Assembly (NCBI GenBank): GCA_028713395.1
Contig: JAQTOJ010000128.1
Coordinates: 1 to 5,897 of the forward strand
DNA: 5,897 nt
Direction of reading: 5' to 3'
Source of the DNA: Dehalococcoidales bacterium
GTDB taxonomy: Bacteria > Chloroflexota > Dehalococcoidia > Dehalococcoidales > Fen-1064
Within the stretch, counting starts at the first letter, position 1; each line of letters opens with the position of its first letter. A model generated the notes under the pieces. It was given only the letters and a program-made list of their open reading frames with translations. It was not told the DNA's origin and searched no databases. The translations under genes and the position numbers were made by a program. This document shows positions 1 through 5,068 of this stretch, one piece after another.

Positions 1-2
1 CT

Positions 3-704
3 GTGCTTCCTCAGTTGACAAATCTCAGAGGGGCGGCACTGAATCTCTTATTTCCACAGTATTGTTTGGGTTGTGGCAAAGAAGAGTCGTTTATCTGTTC
101 GGATTGTTCACGGAATTTACCTTACATTTTTTGTGCTACCTGTCCTACCTGCGGCGCGCCGCAAACTAACGGCGTCACCTGCGCGCGATGCCTGGAACGT
201 CACCCTGAAATTGATGGTATTCAAGCGCCTTTCCGTTTCGAGGGAGTGATCCGCGAAGCTATTCATCAATTAAAGTATCAGAATTTGCGGGCGATTGCCC
301 CTGGGTTGGCGGTCTTTATACAGGAATTTCTGGAAGATCATCCGGTGGAAGCTGATCTGCTGGTGCCGGTGCCTTTACATCCGAAACGCCTGCGGGAACG
401 CGGGTATAATCAATCCGCGCTGCTGACCCGGGAATTGGGCGGCTTGTTGCATCTTCCCGTTGATGAAAAAAGCCTGGTGCGCCGGCATTATGTTTCACCG
501 CAAGCCAGAACCCGCTCCGTCTCCGAACGTTTCCAAAATGTTATGAATTTGTTTGAATGTTCCCCTGCTGTTGTATACGGTAAATCTGTTATCATAATGG
601 ATGACGTGACCACCTCCGGCGCCACGCTCAATGCCTGTGCGGCGGCGCTGAAAAAAGCCGGCGCGATCCGGGTTTTGGGGCTTGCGCTGGCGAAGGAGAT
701 ATAG
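3..704 (+). CDS. comF: ComF family protein (double zinc finger plus phosphoribosyltransferase domain)
   Basis: Seen: a Cys-rich N-terminus (Cys 21, 24, 32, 35, 44, 47, 50, 60, 63, mostly CxxC pairs), then PVPLHPKRLRERGYNQS around residues 122-138 and the PRPP-binding signature IIMDDVTTSGAT at 197-208. This is the complete ComF layout, and 233 residues is normal for the family. Known: ComF proteins act in the cytoplasm in DNA uptake during natural transformation in competent species; in many non-competent bacteria the role is unclear, and no reaction is firmly established. The first codon available here is GTG at position 3, only two bases into the window, so no ribosome binding site can be seen and the real start may lie upstream. 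The N-terminus looks nearly complete, since LLFPQYCLGCG is typical of the family's beginning. The stop codon abuts the hpf ribosome binding site, which suggests cotranscription. Family confidence is high, function low. Confidence 0.9.
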   Translation: MLPQLTNLRGAALNLLFPQYCLGCGKEESFICSDCSRNLPYIFCATCPTCGAPQTNGVTCARCLERHPEIDGIQAPFRFEGVIREAIHQLKYQNLRAIAPGLAVFIQEFLEDHPVEADLLVPVPLHPKRLRERGYNQSALLTRELGGLLHLPVDEKSLVRRHYVSPQARTRSVSERFQNVMNLFECSPAVVYGKSVIIMDDVTTSGATLNACAAALKKAGAIRVLGLALAKEI

Positions 705-710
705 TGTTAA

Positions 711-719
711 AGGGAGGAG
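711..719 (+). promoter_or_regulatory. Ribosome binding site of hpf
   Basis: AGGGAGGAG lies 5 bases before ATG 725. It decides the start. An in-frame GTG at 704, overlapping the comF stop, would put this Shine-Dalgarno sequence inside the coding region and add seven residues (VLKGGAK) foreign to the family. Confidence 0.85.
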
Positions 720-724
720 CGAAG

Positions 725-1273
725 ATGGAGTTACAGATTATCGGGCATAATGTGGAAATTCTGCCCACCGTGCGCAGTTATGTGGAAAAGAAGCTGGGGA
801 AAATCAACCGGCACCTGCCCAATGTAAAAACCGTAAAAATTGAACTGATGGAATTGAAAGCCCGCGCGACAAAATTCCGTTTCCGCGCCCAGGTGACGCT
901 GGAAGCCGATGGGCTTCTGCTCCGTGCTGAAGAACAGGCGGAAAATCTGCTGGTTGCCATTGATAAAGTGGTGCCGGTGCTCGACCGCCAGATAGAACGT
1001 TATAAAGGTAAATACTCACGGAAAAGCCCGCCCGGCAGCTCTATAAAGAACCAATTGCAGGAAGAACCGGTGACGGAAAAAGGCGATGCTCCGGCAATTG
1101 TGCGCACCAAACGTTTTTCCGTCCGTTTGATGACCACCCAGGAAGCGGTAGAGCAAATGGAATTATTGGGGCATGATTTCTTTCTGTTTAATAACGCTGC
1201 GACCAAGGAATTGAATCTGCTATACCGGCGTAAGGATGGTAATTACAGCATCATCGAGCCGGAAATAAAATAA
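725..1273 (+). CDS. hpf: Ribosome hibernation promoting factor, long form (HPF/RaiA/YfiA)
   Basis: Seen: 182 residues from ATG 725. Residues 1-95 form the S30AE/sigma-54 modulation domain (MELQIIGHNVEI opening, basic helix around KARATKFRFR, RAEEQAENLLVAIDKVVPVLDRQI). A variable Pro/Glu-rich linker covers about 96-124. Residues 125-180 are the C-terminal dimerisation domain (VRTKRFSVRLMTTQEAVEQM, GHDFFLFNN, YRRKDGNYSIIEP). Known: the long form binds the small subunit at the decoding and mRNA/tRNA region, and its C-terminal domain pairs two 70S ribosomes into inactive 100S dimers in stationary phase or starvation. The gene follows the comF stop by 20 bases and ends 12 bases before coaE, so all three are probably one transcript. 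Nothing is odd in length or motifs. Family assignment is near certain; the stress role here is by homology. Confidence 0.95.
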   Translation: MELQIIGHNVEILPTVRSYVEKKLGKINRHLPNVKTVKIELMELKARATKFRFRAQVTLEADGLLLRAEEQAENLLVAIDKVVPVLDRQIERYKGKYSRKSPPGSSIKNQLQEEPVTEKGDAPAIVRTKRFSVRLMTTQEAVEQMELLGHDFFLFNNAATKELNLLYRRKDGNYSIIEPEIK

Positions 1274-1285
1274 CAGGATGTAAAG

Positions 1286-1882
1286 ATGACAAGAGTAATC
1301 GGGCTCACGGGTGGGATGGGGAGCGGCAAAAGCACCGTTTCACAGACGTTGGCGCAGTTGGGCGCGGTGGTGATCGATGCCGATAAAGTAGGGCACGAAG
1401 CCTACCAACCGAACACCGAAACCTGGCAGACGTTGGTGAAGGTTTTTGGCAAGGAGATTATCGCGGTGGATAATACCATCGACCGTAAAAAACTGGGCGT
1501 GCTGGTTTTTAACAACCCGGACAACCTGAAGATGCTCAATGCCATCGTTCATCCGCGCATGTACGAAATGATGAAAGCCCGCATCGCGGATCTGAAAAAA
1601 CAGAATACCAAAGTGATCGTGGTGGACGCGGCCATTCTTTTTGAGGCCAATTGGACGCCGCTGGTGGATGAAGTCTGGGTGGTGGCGGCGGATGAGGATA
1701 AGGTCATTACCCGGGCCGTGACCCGCACCAATCTGCCTGAAGAACAGATCCGGCAGCGGCTGGCTACCCAGATGACCAATCAGGAACGCCGTAAGCGCGC
1801 CAATCAGGTGATCGAAAATAACGGCACGCAGCTCGAATTGCGGGCAAAAGTCAAAGAACTCTGGAACAAAATCAAGGTATAG
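1286..1882 (+). CDS. coaE: Dephospho-CoA kinase
   Basis: Known: catalyses the last step of coenzyme A synthesis, ATP-dependent phosphorylation of the 3'-hydroxyl of dephospho-CoA, in the cytoplasm. Seen: 198 residues, the usual size. The Walker A loop GGMGSGKS lies at 9-16, the conserved DADK acidic motif at 31-34, VHPRM at 88-92 (CoA-domain region), then VVVDAAILFEANW and the C-terminal lid-like stretch with RLATQM and RRKRANQVIENNG, all hallmarks of CoaE. Start ATG 1286 has a modest AGGA at 1275-1278 and gives the standard N-terminus MTRVIGLTGG. It is the last gene of the comF-hpf-coaE cluster. The operon appears to end at the strong hairpin at 1994-2025. No defect is visible. Confidence 0.96.
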   Translation: MTRVIGLTGGMGSGKSTVSQTLAQLGAVVIDADKVGHEAYQPNTETWQTLVKVFGKEIIAVDNTIDRKKLGVLVFNNPDNLKMLNAIVHPRMYEMMKARIADLKKQNTKVIVVDAAILFEANWTPLVDEVWVVAADEDKVITRAVTRTNLPEEQIRQRLATQMTNQERRKRANQVIENNGTQLELRAKVKELWNKIKV

Positions 1883-1896
1883 TTCACTCATATCCC

Positions 1897-1977
1897 ATCC
1901 CCGCGAAAGCGGCACATCCCGTAGGCAATCGGGACGGGGATCCAGGAAATTCCCTTCTGATACCGGCGAAGCGCCGG
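1897..1977. repeat. Degenerate palindromic REP-like dispersed element
   Basis: Seen: ATCCCCG (1897-1903) pairs with CGGGGAT (1935-1941). Nested inside are CCGC-GAAA-GCGG (1901-1912, competing with the outer stem) and TCCCG (1917-1921) pairing with CGGGA (1930-1934). After GATCCAGGAA follows a second hairpin, CCGGCG (1963-1968) with CGCCGG (1972-1977). Known: CCCGCGAAAGCGGG...ATCCAGG palindromes are common as scattered intergenic repeats in many bacteria. Inferred: a decayed copy, with the CACATCCCGTAGG...CGGGAC part looking like an insertion or a second unit. Whether other copies exist cannot be seen in this window. Confidence 0.55.
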
Positions 1978-1993
1978 GATAAAGTAAAAATAA

Positions 1994-2025
1994 AGAGAGG
2001 CGGGTAAATCCCGCCTCTCTTTTTT
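1994..2025 (+). terminator. Strong intrinsic terminator after coaE
   Basis: A perfect 11-bp stem, AGAGAGGCGGG (1994-2004) with CCCGCCTCTCT (2010-2020), encloses the loop TAAAT and is followed by TTTTT (2021-2025). On the minus strand the hairpin is followed by TTATTTTTACTTTA, so it may also stop the convergent araC-type transcript. Confidence 0.92.
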
Positions 2026-2039
2026 GGATTAACTTAAGT

Positions 2040-2915
2040 CTATGACTTTTTCTTTTTCACGGGCACCCAGATCTGATAGTGGTCATCAGGATCGATCGGA
2101 CCGGCTGTAAAATAGACTTCAATGTCTATCGGGACTGCCTGTTCGTAAGCCGTTGAAGGAAACCATTCTTCCCAGATACGTTTGTGTATTTTTCCGGTTT
2201 CTTTGAGGGTTAAGTCGAACACCGCCCAAGTGCCTGCGGGAATATGGATCACTTCGAAGCCAGCCGGGGCTTTATTGGCGTTGTTTTCAACCGCAATTGC
2301 GTACCGGTAATCTTCCATGCCATGGTACCCGAAGCAGATTCCCAACGTTTTTCCGCCGGTAATATGTCCTGGCTTAGCTTCGGACAGGCGGTAAAGAATC
2401 TCCGCTTGTTTTGTTTGGAAAAATTCATCCCAGAACTGAGGAATTTTTATAAAAGAGTCCTCGATGACCGTTGTAAAACCCTTAGATTTGCCCACGGCAT
2501 CGAATGCCGGTTTTTCTATGATCTTGTAATCCATATCTATGCCTCCTTTAATACTGATGTGAAAAGAGACCCGCGGATAGGCCACCAGTGACGCTCCCGG
2601 GGCGCGCGCTGCCTGGGGAGTGAGCCCGTGCACCTGGCGGAAGGCTCTGGTAAAGGCTTCCGGCGATTCGTAGCCGTATTTCAAGGCGACATCGATGACT
2701 TTATTTTCCCCCGATGATAACTCGGTGGCGGCCAGCGTGAGCCGGCGACGCCGGATATATTCGCCGAGAGTAATACCGATGACCACGTAGAACATACGCT
2801 GGAAGTGGAAACTGGAACATAACGCCTTTTTCGCCGCCACATTCACATCGATGTCCCCGGTGAGGTGTGTCTCGATGTAATCGATAGCGGAGTTTAACCT
2901 TTCAGACCATTCCAT
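2040..2915 (-). CDS. AraC-family transcriptional regulator with GyrI-like effector-binding domain
   Basis: Seen: 291 residues. Residues 1-105 are the AraC/XylS DNA-binding domain with two helix-turn-helix units (about 24-46 with CSSFHFQRMF, and 71-98 with VIDVALKYGYESPEAFTRAFRQVHGLTP, the family signature). Residues about 128-287 are a GyrI-like/bacterial transcription activator effector-binding domain (MDYKIIEKPAFDAVGKS opening, PAGTWAVFDL, IHKRIWEEWFPSTAYEQ, IEVYF, IWVPVKKK). Known: such fusions (Rob, SoxS-like relatives and many Firmicutes proteins) bind small, often cationic or hydrophobic ligands and act on drug or stress genes. No target is visible here. The gene is convergent to coaE and divergent from the riboswitch operon, so regulation of either neighbour is possible but not shown. 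Start ATG 2915 has AGGGG about 9 bases upstream. An internal ribosome binding site is annotated separately. The basic lysine tail is unremarkable. Confidence 0.93.
   Translation of the reverse strand: MEWSERLNSAIDYIETHLTGDIDVNVAAKKALCSSFHFQRMFYVVIGITLGEYIRRRRLTLAATELSSGENKVIDVALKYGYESPEAFTRAFRQVHGLTPQAARAPGASLVAYPRVSFHISIKGGIDMDYKIIEKPAFDAVGKSKGFTTVIEDSFIKIPQFWDEFFQTKQAEILYRLSEAKPGHITGGKTLGICFGYHGMEDYRYAIAVENNANKAPAGFEVIHIPAGTWAVFDLTLKETGKIHKRIWEEWFPSTAYEQAVPIDIEVYFTAGPIDPDDHYQIWVPVKKKKS
2532..2550 (-). promoter_or_regulatory. Internal ribosome binding site and ATG inside the AraC-type gene
   Basis: Read on the minus strand, AAAGGAGG is followed by CATAGAT (7 bases) and ATG at 2534, in frame with the gene (Met128). 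This is better than the ribosome binding site of the full-length start. It sits exactly at the junction between DNA-binding and effector-binding domains. Inferred: either a second, 164-residue product (2040-2534) consisting of the GyrI-like domain alone, or the relic of a gene fusion. Confidence 0.6.
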
Positions 2916-2938
2916 TAACCGCAGCCCCTTTCTTTGTC

Positions 2939-2967
2939 ACTATAACAATACTTAAGGAGGCTGTCCT
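2939..2967 (-). promoter_or_regulatory. Possible promoter of the AraC-type gene
   Basis: On the minus strand, AGGACA (2962-2967; four of six matches to TTGACA) is followed after 17 bp by TATAGT (2939-2944; five of six matches to TATAAT), about 24 bases upstream of ATG 2915. Pattern match only. Confidence 0.4.
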
Positions 2968-3082
2968 GCCTTTTCTTGCCCACTTCTGCAAGTATAAATA
3001 ATACTGTTTAGGGTAATACAGGTATTTACAATGTACCATATCATATGCAGTTTATCGCCCTGTTTATCTTGTACGGGTAAAT

Positions 3083-3096
3083 AAAACAATTGTTTT
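3083..3096. repeat. 14-bp perfect palindrome, candidate operator
   Basis: AAAACAATTGTTTT is its own reverse complement. Its right edge lies 25 bp upstream of the -35 box of the plus-strand promoter. Its half AATTGTTT (3088-3095) recurs at 3149-3156 at the -10/start region. An additional odd palindrome CATATCATATG is at 3037-3047. Inferred: regulator binding sites between two divergent promoters; the protein is unknown, although the adjacent AraC-type regulator is one candidate. Confidence 0.35.
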
Positions 3097-3121
3097 CTAT
3101 TTCACACCGAATAGCATTTGA

Positions 3122-3151
3122 TTGACACCTAATTCTCCCATTTGCTAGAAT
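3122..3151 (+). promoter_or_regulatory. Strong sigma-70-type promoter of the lipoprotein-wtpA operon
   Basis: TTGACA (3122-3127, perfect -35), 18-bp spacer, TAGAAT (3146-3151, one mismatch to TATAAT), with an extended -10 TG at 3143-3144. Transcription would begin near 3157-3160, giving a leader of roughly 290 nt before ATG 3454. That length fits the regulatory RNA described below. Confidence 0.8.
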
Positions 3152-3169
3152 TGTTTAGTTTTCAAACAA
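3151..3169. repeat. Inverted repeat at the predicted transcription start
   Basis: TTGTTT (3151-3156) and AAACAA (3164-3169) flank a 7-base spacer, overlapping the end of the -10 box and the predicted start site. It could be an operator or a small 5' hairpin; evidence is limited to the symmetry. Confidence 0.3.
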
Positions 3170-3222
3170 AGAAATATGGCTTCTCGAGTTGTTATGCCTA
3201 AGGCTTCTGGCTATGGCTTAAC

Positions 3223-3302
3223 GACCGGTGGACTGCACAAGTCACAAGGGTACAGCAGGAAACGGCTGTGCCTCCCGTGTTTGGAAAGGGGAGCGGACCG
3301 GT
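3223..3302 (+). promoter_or_regulatory. Candidate Moco (molybdenum/tungsten cofactor) riboswitch aptamer
   Basis: Seen: a compact nested fold. The closing helix is ACCGGT 3224-3229 with ACCGGT 3297-3302. A small hairpin GACT/AGTC spans 3231-3243. A 9-bp helix pairs 3248-3256 with 3265-3273 (with two G-U wobbles), loop AGGAAACG. CTCCC 3272-3276 pairs with GGGAG 3289-3293 around a 12-base loop, GTGTTTGGAAAG; base 3272-3273 use overlaps the previous helix. Known: Moco-family RNAs precede genes for molybdate/tungstate transport, cofactor synthesis and Mo/W enzymes. From memory, the GGAAAC loop, GCCTCCC and GGAAAGG...GAGCGG segments resemble that family, but I could not align to the model. Context is the strongest support: a molybdopterin-fold-like protein and wtpA follow. 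It might be the Tuco variant or an unnamed RNA class. Confidence 0.62.
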
Positions 3303-3360
3303 AAATTAACAAGATATTCAATATCTTGTTATCCTGGCGCTTTGATGTGCCGGTCTTTTT
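3296..3360 (+). terminator. Candidate attenuator (intrinsic terminator) in the leader
   Basis: GACCGGT (3296-3302) can pair with GCCGGTC (3349-3355; one U-G pair), directly followed by TTTTT (3356-3360). The loop contains a strong hairpin of its own, an 11-bp stem TAACAAGATAT/ATATCTTGTTA (3307-3317 with 3321-3331), loop TCA. The 5' arm is the same segment that closes the aptamer with 3224-3229, so aptamer and terminator exclude each other. The stem is short for a terminator enclosing about 46 bases, hence the moderate score. Confidence 0.45.
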
Positions 3361-3398
3361 GGGCATACAGTCTCATGTTGTGCCTTTGGCTTTGCGGC

Positions 3399-3446
3399 CT
3401 TCTTTCCAAACACACAAGTCTTGCTTTGTTTGTGGAAAAAGGAGGC
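3399..3446 (+). promoter_or_regulatory. Expression platform: aptamer-complementary segment and Shine-Dalgarno sequence
   Basis: CTTTCCAAACAC (3402-3413) is an exact complement of the aptamer loop 3277-3288, extendable over 3289-3291 with 3399-3401 by two G-U pairs and one G-C. GGAGGC (3441-3446), the ribosome binding site for ATG 3454, is an exact complement of GCCTCC (3270-3275) in the aptamer. Locally, CAAACA (3407-3412) can instead pair with TGTTTG (3427-3432). Inferred: a translational on/off arm of the riboswitch. Confidence 0.5.
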
Positions 3447-3453
3447 TTACCCA

Positions 3454-5007
3454 ATGTCTAGATGGCGCAACCCGATCAAGTTCTTTTTACCCCTGTTCAC
3501 CATGATAGTATTACTTTCAACCCTGGCCGTCGGCTGCAATAAGACCGATGATGCCACCAAGACCACTACGGATACCACCCCGGTCTCGCTTACGGTTGTC
3601 AAAGGCGACCAGACCAAGACTTTTACCATGACTGAACTCAAAGCTCTGACCGCCGCGACCGGTAATGGCGGTATCATGTCCAGCACCGGCGCTATCACAA
3701 CCCCCAAATCCTTCAAAGGAGTTGCATTCACCACGCTGGTGAATGCGGTTGGCGGATTGACCGCCAACGAGGCGGTCAGGATCTCCGCTAAAGACGGTTA
3801 TACCATGACCATTTCTTACGATCAGGTCACGAATGGCGCCTTTACCACCTTTGATTCCGTCCTGGGTAAAGAAGCCACCGCTACCCAGCATTCCCTGATA
3901 GTAGCTTATGAAGAAGCCGGCGCCGCGATATCTGAGGATAACGGGCCGCTCCGAACCGTGGTTTTGACTGACAACGATACGGTGACGGAAGGTCACTGGT
4001 GGGTCAAATGGACCAACAAAATTGAAGTCATTCCTGCCCCGGCGGCCTGGACGCTGCACCTGACCGGCGCGATCAATGATGAGTTGACCTCTACCACCTA
4101 CCAGTCCTGCGTTGCCCCCGGTTGCCATGGCGTGACCTGGAAGGACGCGGACAACAAGACCTGGACCGGCGTGCCTCTATGGAGATTCGTGGGCAGTGTG
4201 GATGATTCGATTGTCCATGAAAAGGGTACCGCTTATAACGATGAACTGGCGGATAAAGGTTACACCGTTCAGGTAACCGCCGCTGATGGTTTCACCAAAT
4301 CCTTCTCCAGCGCCGATGTGAAGAGAAAAAATAACTGGATCGTCGCCTATCAGGTAGATGGGGCGGCGTTACCCGCAGAGCAATTCCCGCTCCGCCTCGT
4401 GGGAGACGGTTTGACCAAAGGTCAGATGGTCAGCCAGATCGATACCATTAAGCTTGTTTTCGGCGCGACCGCAGCTACCACAACCGCGGCGACGACTACT
4501 ACCGCTGCCACTACCACCGTTGCTACGGCTGACTCTTCCGATACCGCTATAGTCTTGACTGTCAGCCGGGATCTGCAAACGAAGACTTATACCCTTTCTC
4601 AGTTGAAACAGCTTGCCGCCCAGACCGGCACAGTGATAACCATGAACAAAGCCAACGTCATCAGCAGCCCGGCGCAATACAAAGGTGTCGAATTAATGAC
4701 CTTGCTAAAAGCCGTTGGGGGGATTCTCAGCACCAACACAGTTAAAGTAACCGCCTCCGATAATTTCGCGAAAACCCTGACTTATGCCCAGGTCAACGGC
4801 ACCTTGACCACCTATGACCTGACGGGCAAAGAAACTGCCACCCCGGCCAACCGGAACACCGTCATCGTTGCCTATGAAAAGGATGGCGCCGCCCTGGACG
4901 CTACCACCGGCCCCCTGCAATTGGCCGTGCTCACCGGTGACGCGCAGGCCGTAAGCAGTTCACTCTCCGTGAAGATGGTGGTGAAAATAGAGATTCTCTC
5001 TCCCTAA
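3454..5007 (+). CDS. Lipoprotein with three molybdopterin-binding-fold-like modules, function unknown
   Basis: Seen: 517 residues from ATG 3454, chosen because GGAGG (3441-3445) lies 8 bases upstream and the protein then opens with a clean lipoprotein signal peptide (basic MSRWRNPIK, hydrophobic core, LAVGC with Cys28). Three related modules follow: about 44-193, 198-337 and 365-515. Modules 1 and 3 are clear duplicates (TFTMTELKAL/TYTLSQLKQL; FKGVAFTTLVNAVGG/YKGVELMTLLKAVGG; IVAYEEAGAA/IVAYEKDGAA; GPLRTVVL/GPLQLAVL). Module 2 carries Cys219-VAPG-Cys224-His225 before WTGVPLWRFVG. A Thr/Ala-rich linker separates modules 2 and 3. Known: KGV/TGVPL...L and the hydrophobic GPL(R)LV pattern recall the oxidoreductase molybdopterin-binding (SUOX-like) domain, in which a Cys binds Mo. 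Only module 2 has Cys near that place. Sec-type lipoproteins do not usually carry preloaded cofactor, so a binding or scaffold role is as likely as an enzyme. It is the first gene after the riboswitch. Confidence 0.8.
   Translation: MSRWRNPIKFFLPLFTMIVLLSTLAVGCNKTDDATKTTTDTTPVSLTVVKGDQTKTFTMTELKALTAATGNGGIMSSTGAITTPKSFKGVAFTTLVNAVGGLTANEAVRISAKDGYTMTISYDQVTNGAFTTFDSVLGKEATATQHSLIVAYEEAGAAISEDNGPLRTVVLTDNDTVTEGHWWVKWTNKIEVIPAPAAWTLHLTGAINDELTSTTYQSCVAPGCHGVTWKDADNKTWTGVPLWRFVGSVDDSIVHEKGTAYNDELADKGYTVQVTAADGFTKSFSSADVKRKNNWIVAYQVDGAALPAEQFPLRLVGDGLTKGQMVSQIDTIKLVFGATAATTTAATTTTAATTTVATADSSDTAIVLTVSRDLQTKTYTLSQLKQLAAQTGTVITMNKANVISSPAQYKGVELMTLLKAVGGILSTNTVKVTASDNFAKTLTYAQVNGTLTTYDLTGKETATPANRNTVIVAYEKDGAALDATTGPLQLAVLTGDAQAVSSSLSVKMVVKIEILSP
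4465..4545 (+). repeat. Thr/Ala-rich low-complexity linker coding repeat
   Basis: Codes for residues 338-364 of the lipoprotein, a run of short A-A-T-T-T units ending in VATADSSDT. The DNA consists of reiterated ACY/GCN codons. It is an extracytoplasmic flexible linker between modules 2 and 3, and likely to vary in length between strains. Confidence 0.75.
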
Positions 5008-5023
5008 TGCCTTAAAAAGTAAA

Positions 5024-5058
5024 GGGGAGGTATCCGTCGTTTTGACGGATACCTCCCC
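5024..5058 (+). promoter_or_regulatory. 15-bp perfect hairpin between the lipoprotein gene and wtpA
   Basis: 5024-5038 (GGGGAGGTATCCGTC) pairs perfectly with 5044-5058, loop GTTTT. No T-run follows on the plus strand (GGGTATAAAAATG comes next), so it is not a standard intrinsic terminator for the upstream gene. On the minus strand it is followed by TTTACTTTTT. It may be an mRNA-processing or stabilising stem, a partial attenuator, or a translational control element: the 5' arm holds AAAGGGGAGG, the only good Shine-Dalgarno sequence near wtpA. Confidence 0.7.
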
Positions 5059-5068
5059 GGGTATAAAA

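Noticed and set aside
1340..1915. Long minus-strand reading frame (191 codons) opposite coaE
   Set aside because: It lies almost wholly within a certain coaE gene, and its His/Phe-rich composition is typical of a reverse-frame shadow.
2951..2967. Shine-Dalgarno-like AAGGAGG on the plus strand
   Set aside because: No start codon or open frame follows at a suitable distance; the region is better read as the araC-side promoter.
3223..3302. Cobalamin or cyclic-di-GMP (GEMM) riboswitch
   Set aside because: No B12-box pattern is present, and the GEMM core and tetraloop receptor are not recognisable. Downstream genes point to Mo/W rather than to these ligands.
3421..3453. Upstream in-frame start (position 3421) for the lipoprotein
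   Set aside because: It begins before the Shine-Dalgarno sequence at 3441-3445 and would place eleven extra residues ahead of a normal lipoprotein signal peptide.
3228..3461. Small plus-strand reading frame (77 codons) in the leader
   Set aside because: It starts at a GTG inside the aptamer without a ribosome binding site, overlaps the lipoprotein start in another frame, and its residues look like translated structured RNA.
3517..4128. Minus-strand reading frame (203 codons) opposite the lipoprotein
   Set aside because: Gly/Arg-rich shadow of the repetitive coding strand, with no domain or ribosome binding site.
4108..4128. Classical CXXCH cytochrome c haem site
   Set aside because: The spacing is C-X4-C-H, not C-X2-C-H. 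A variant haem site remains possible but cannot be called.
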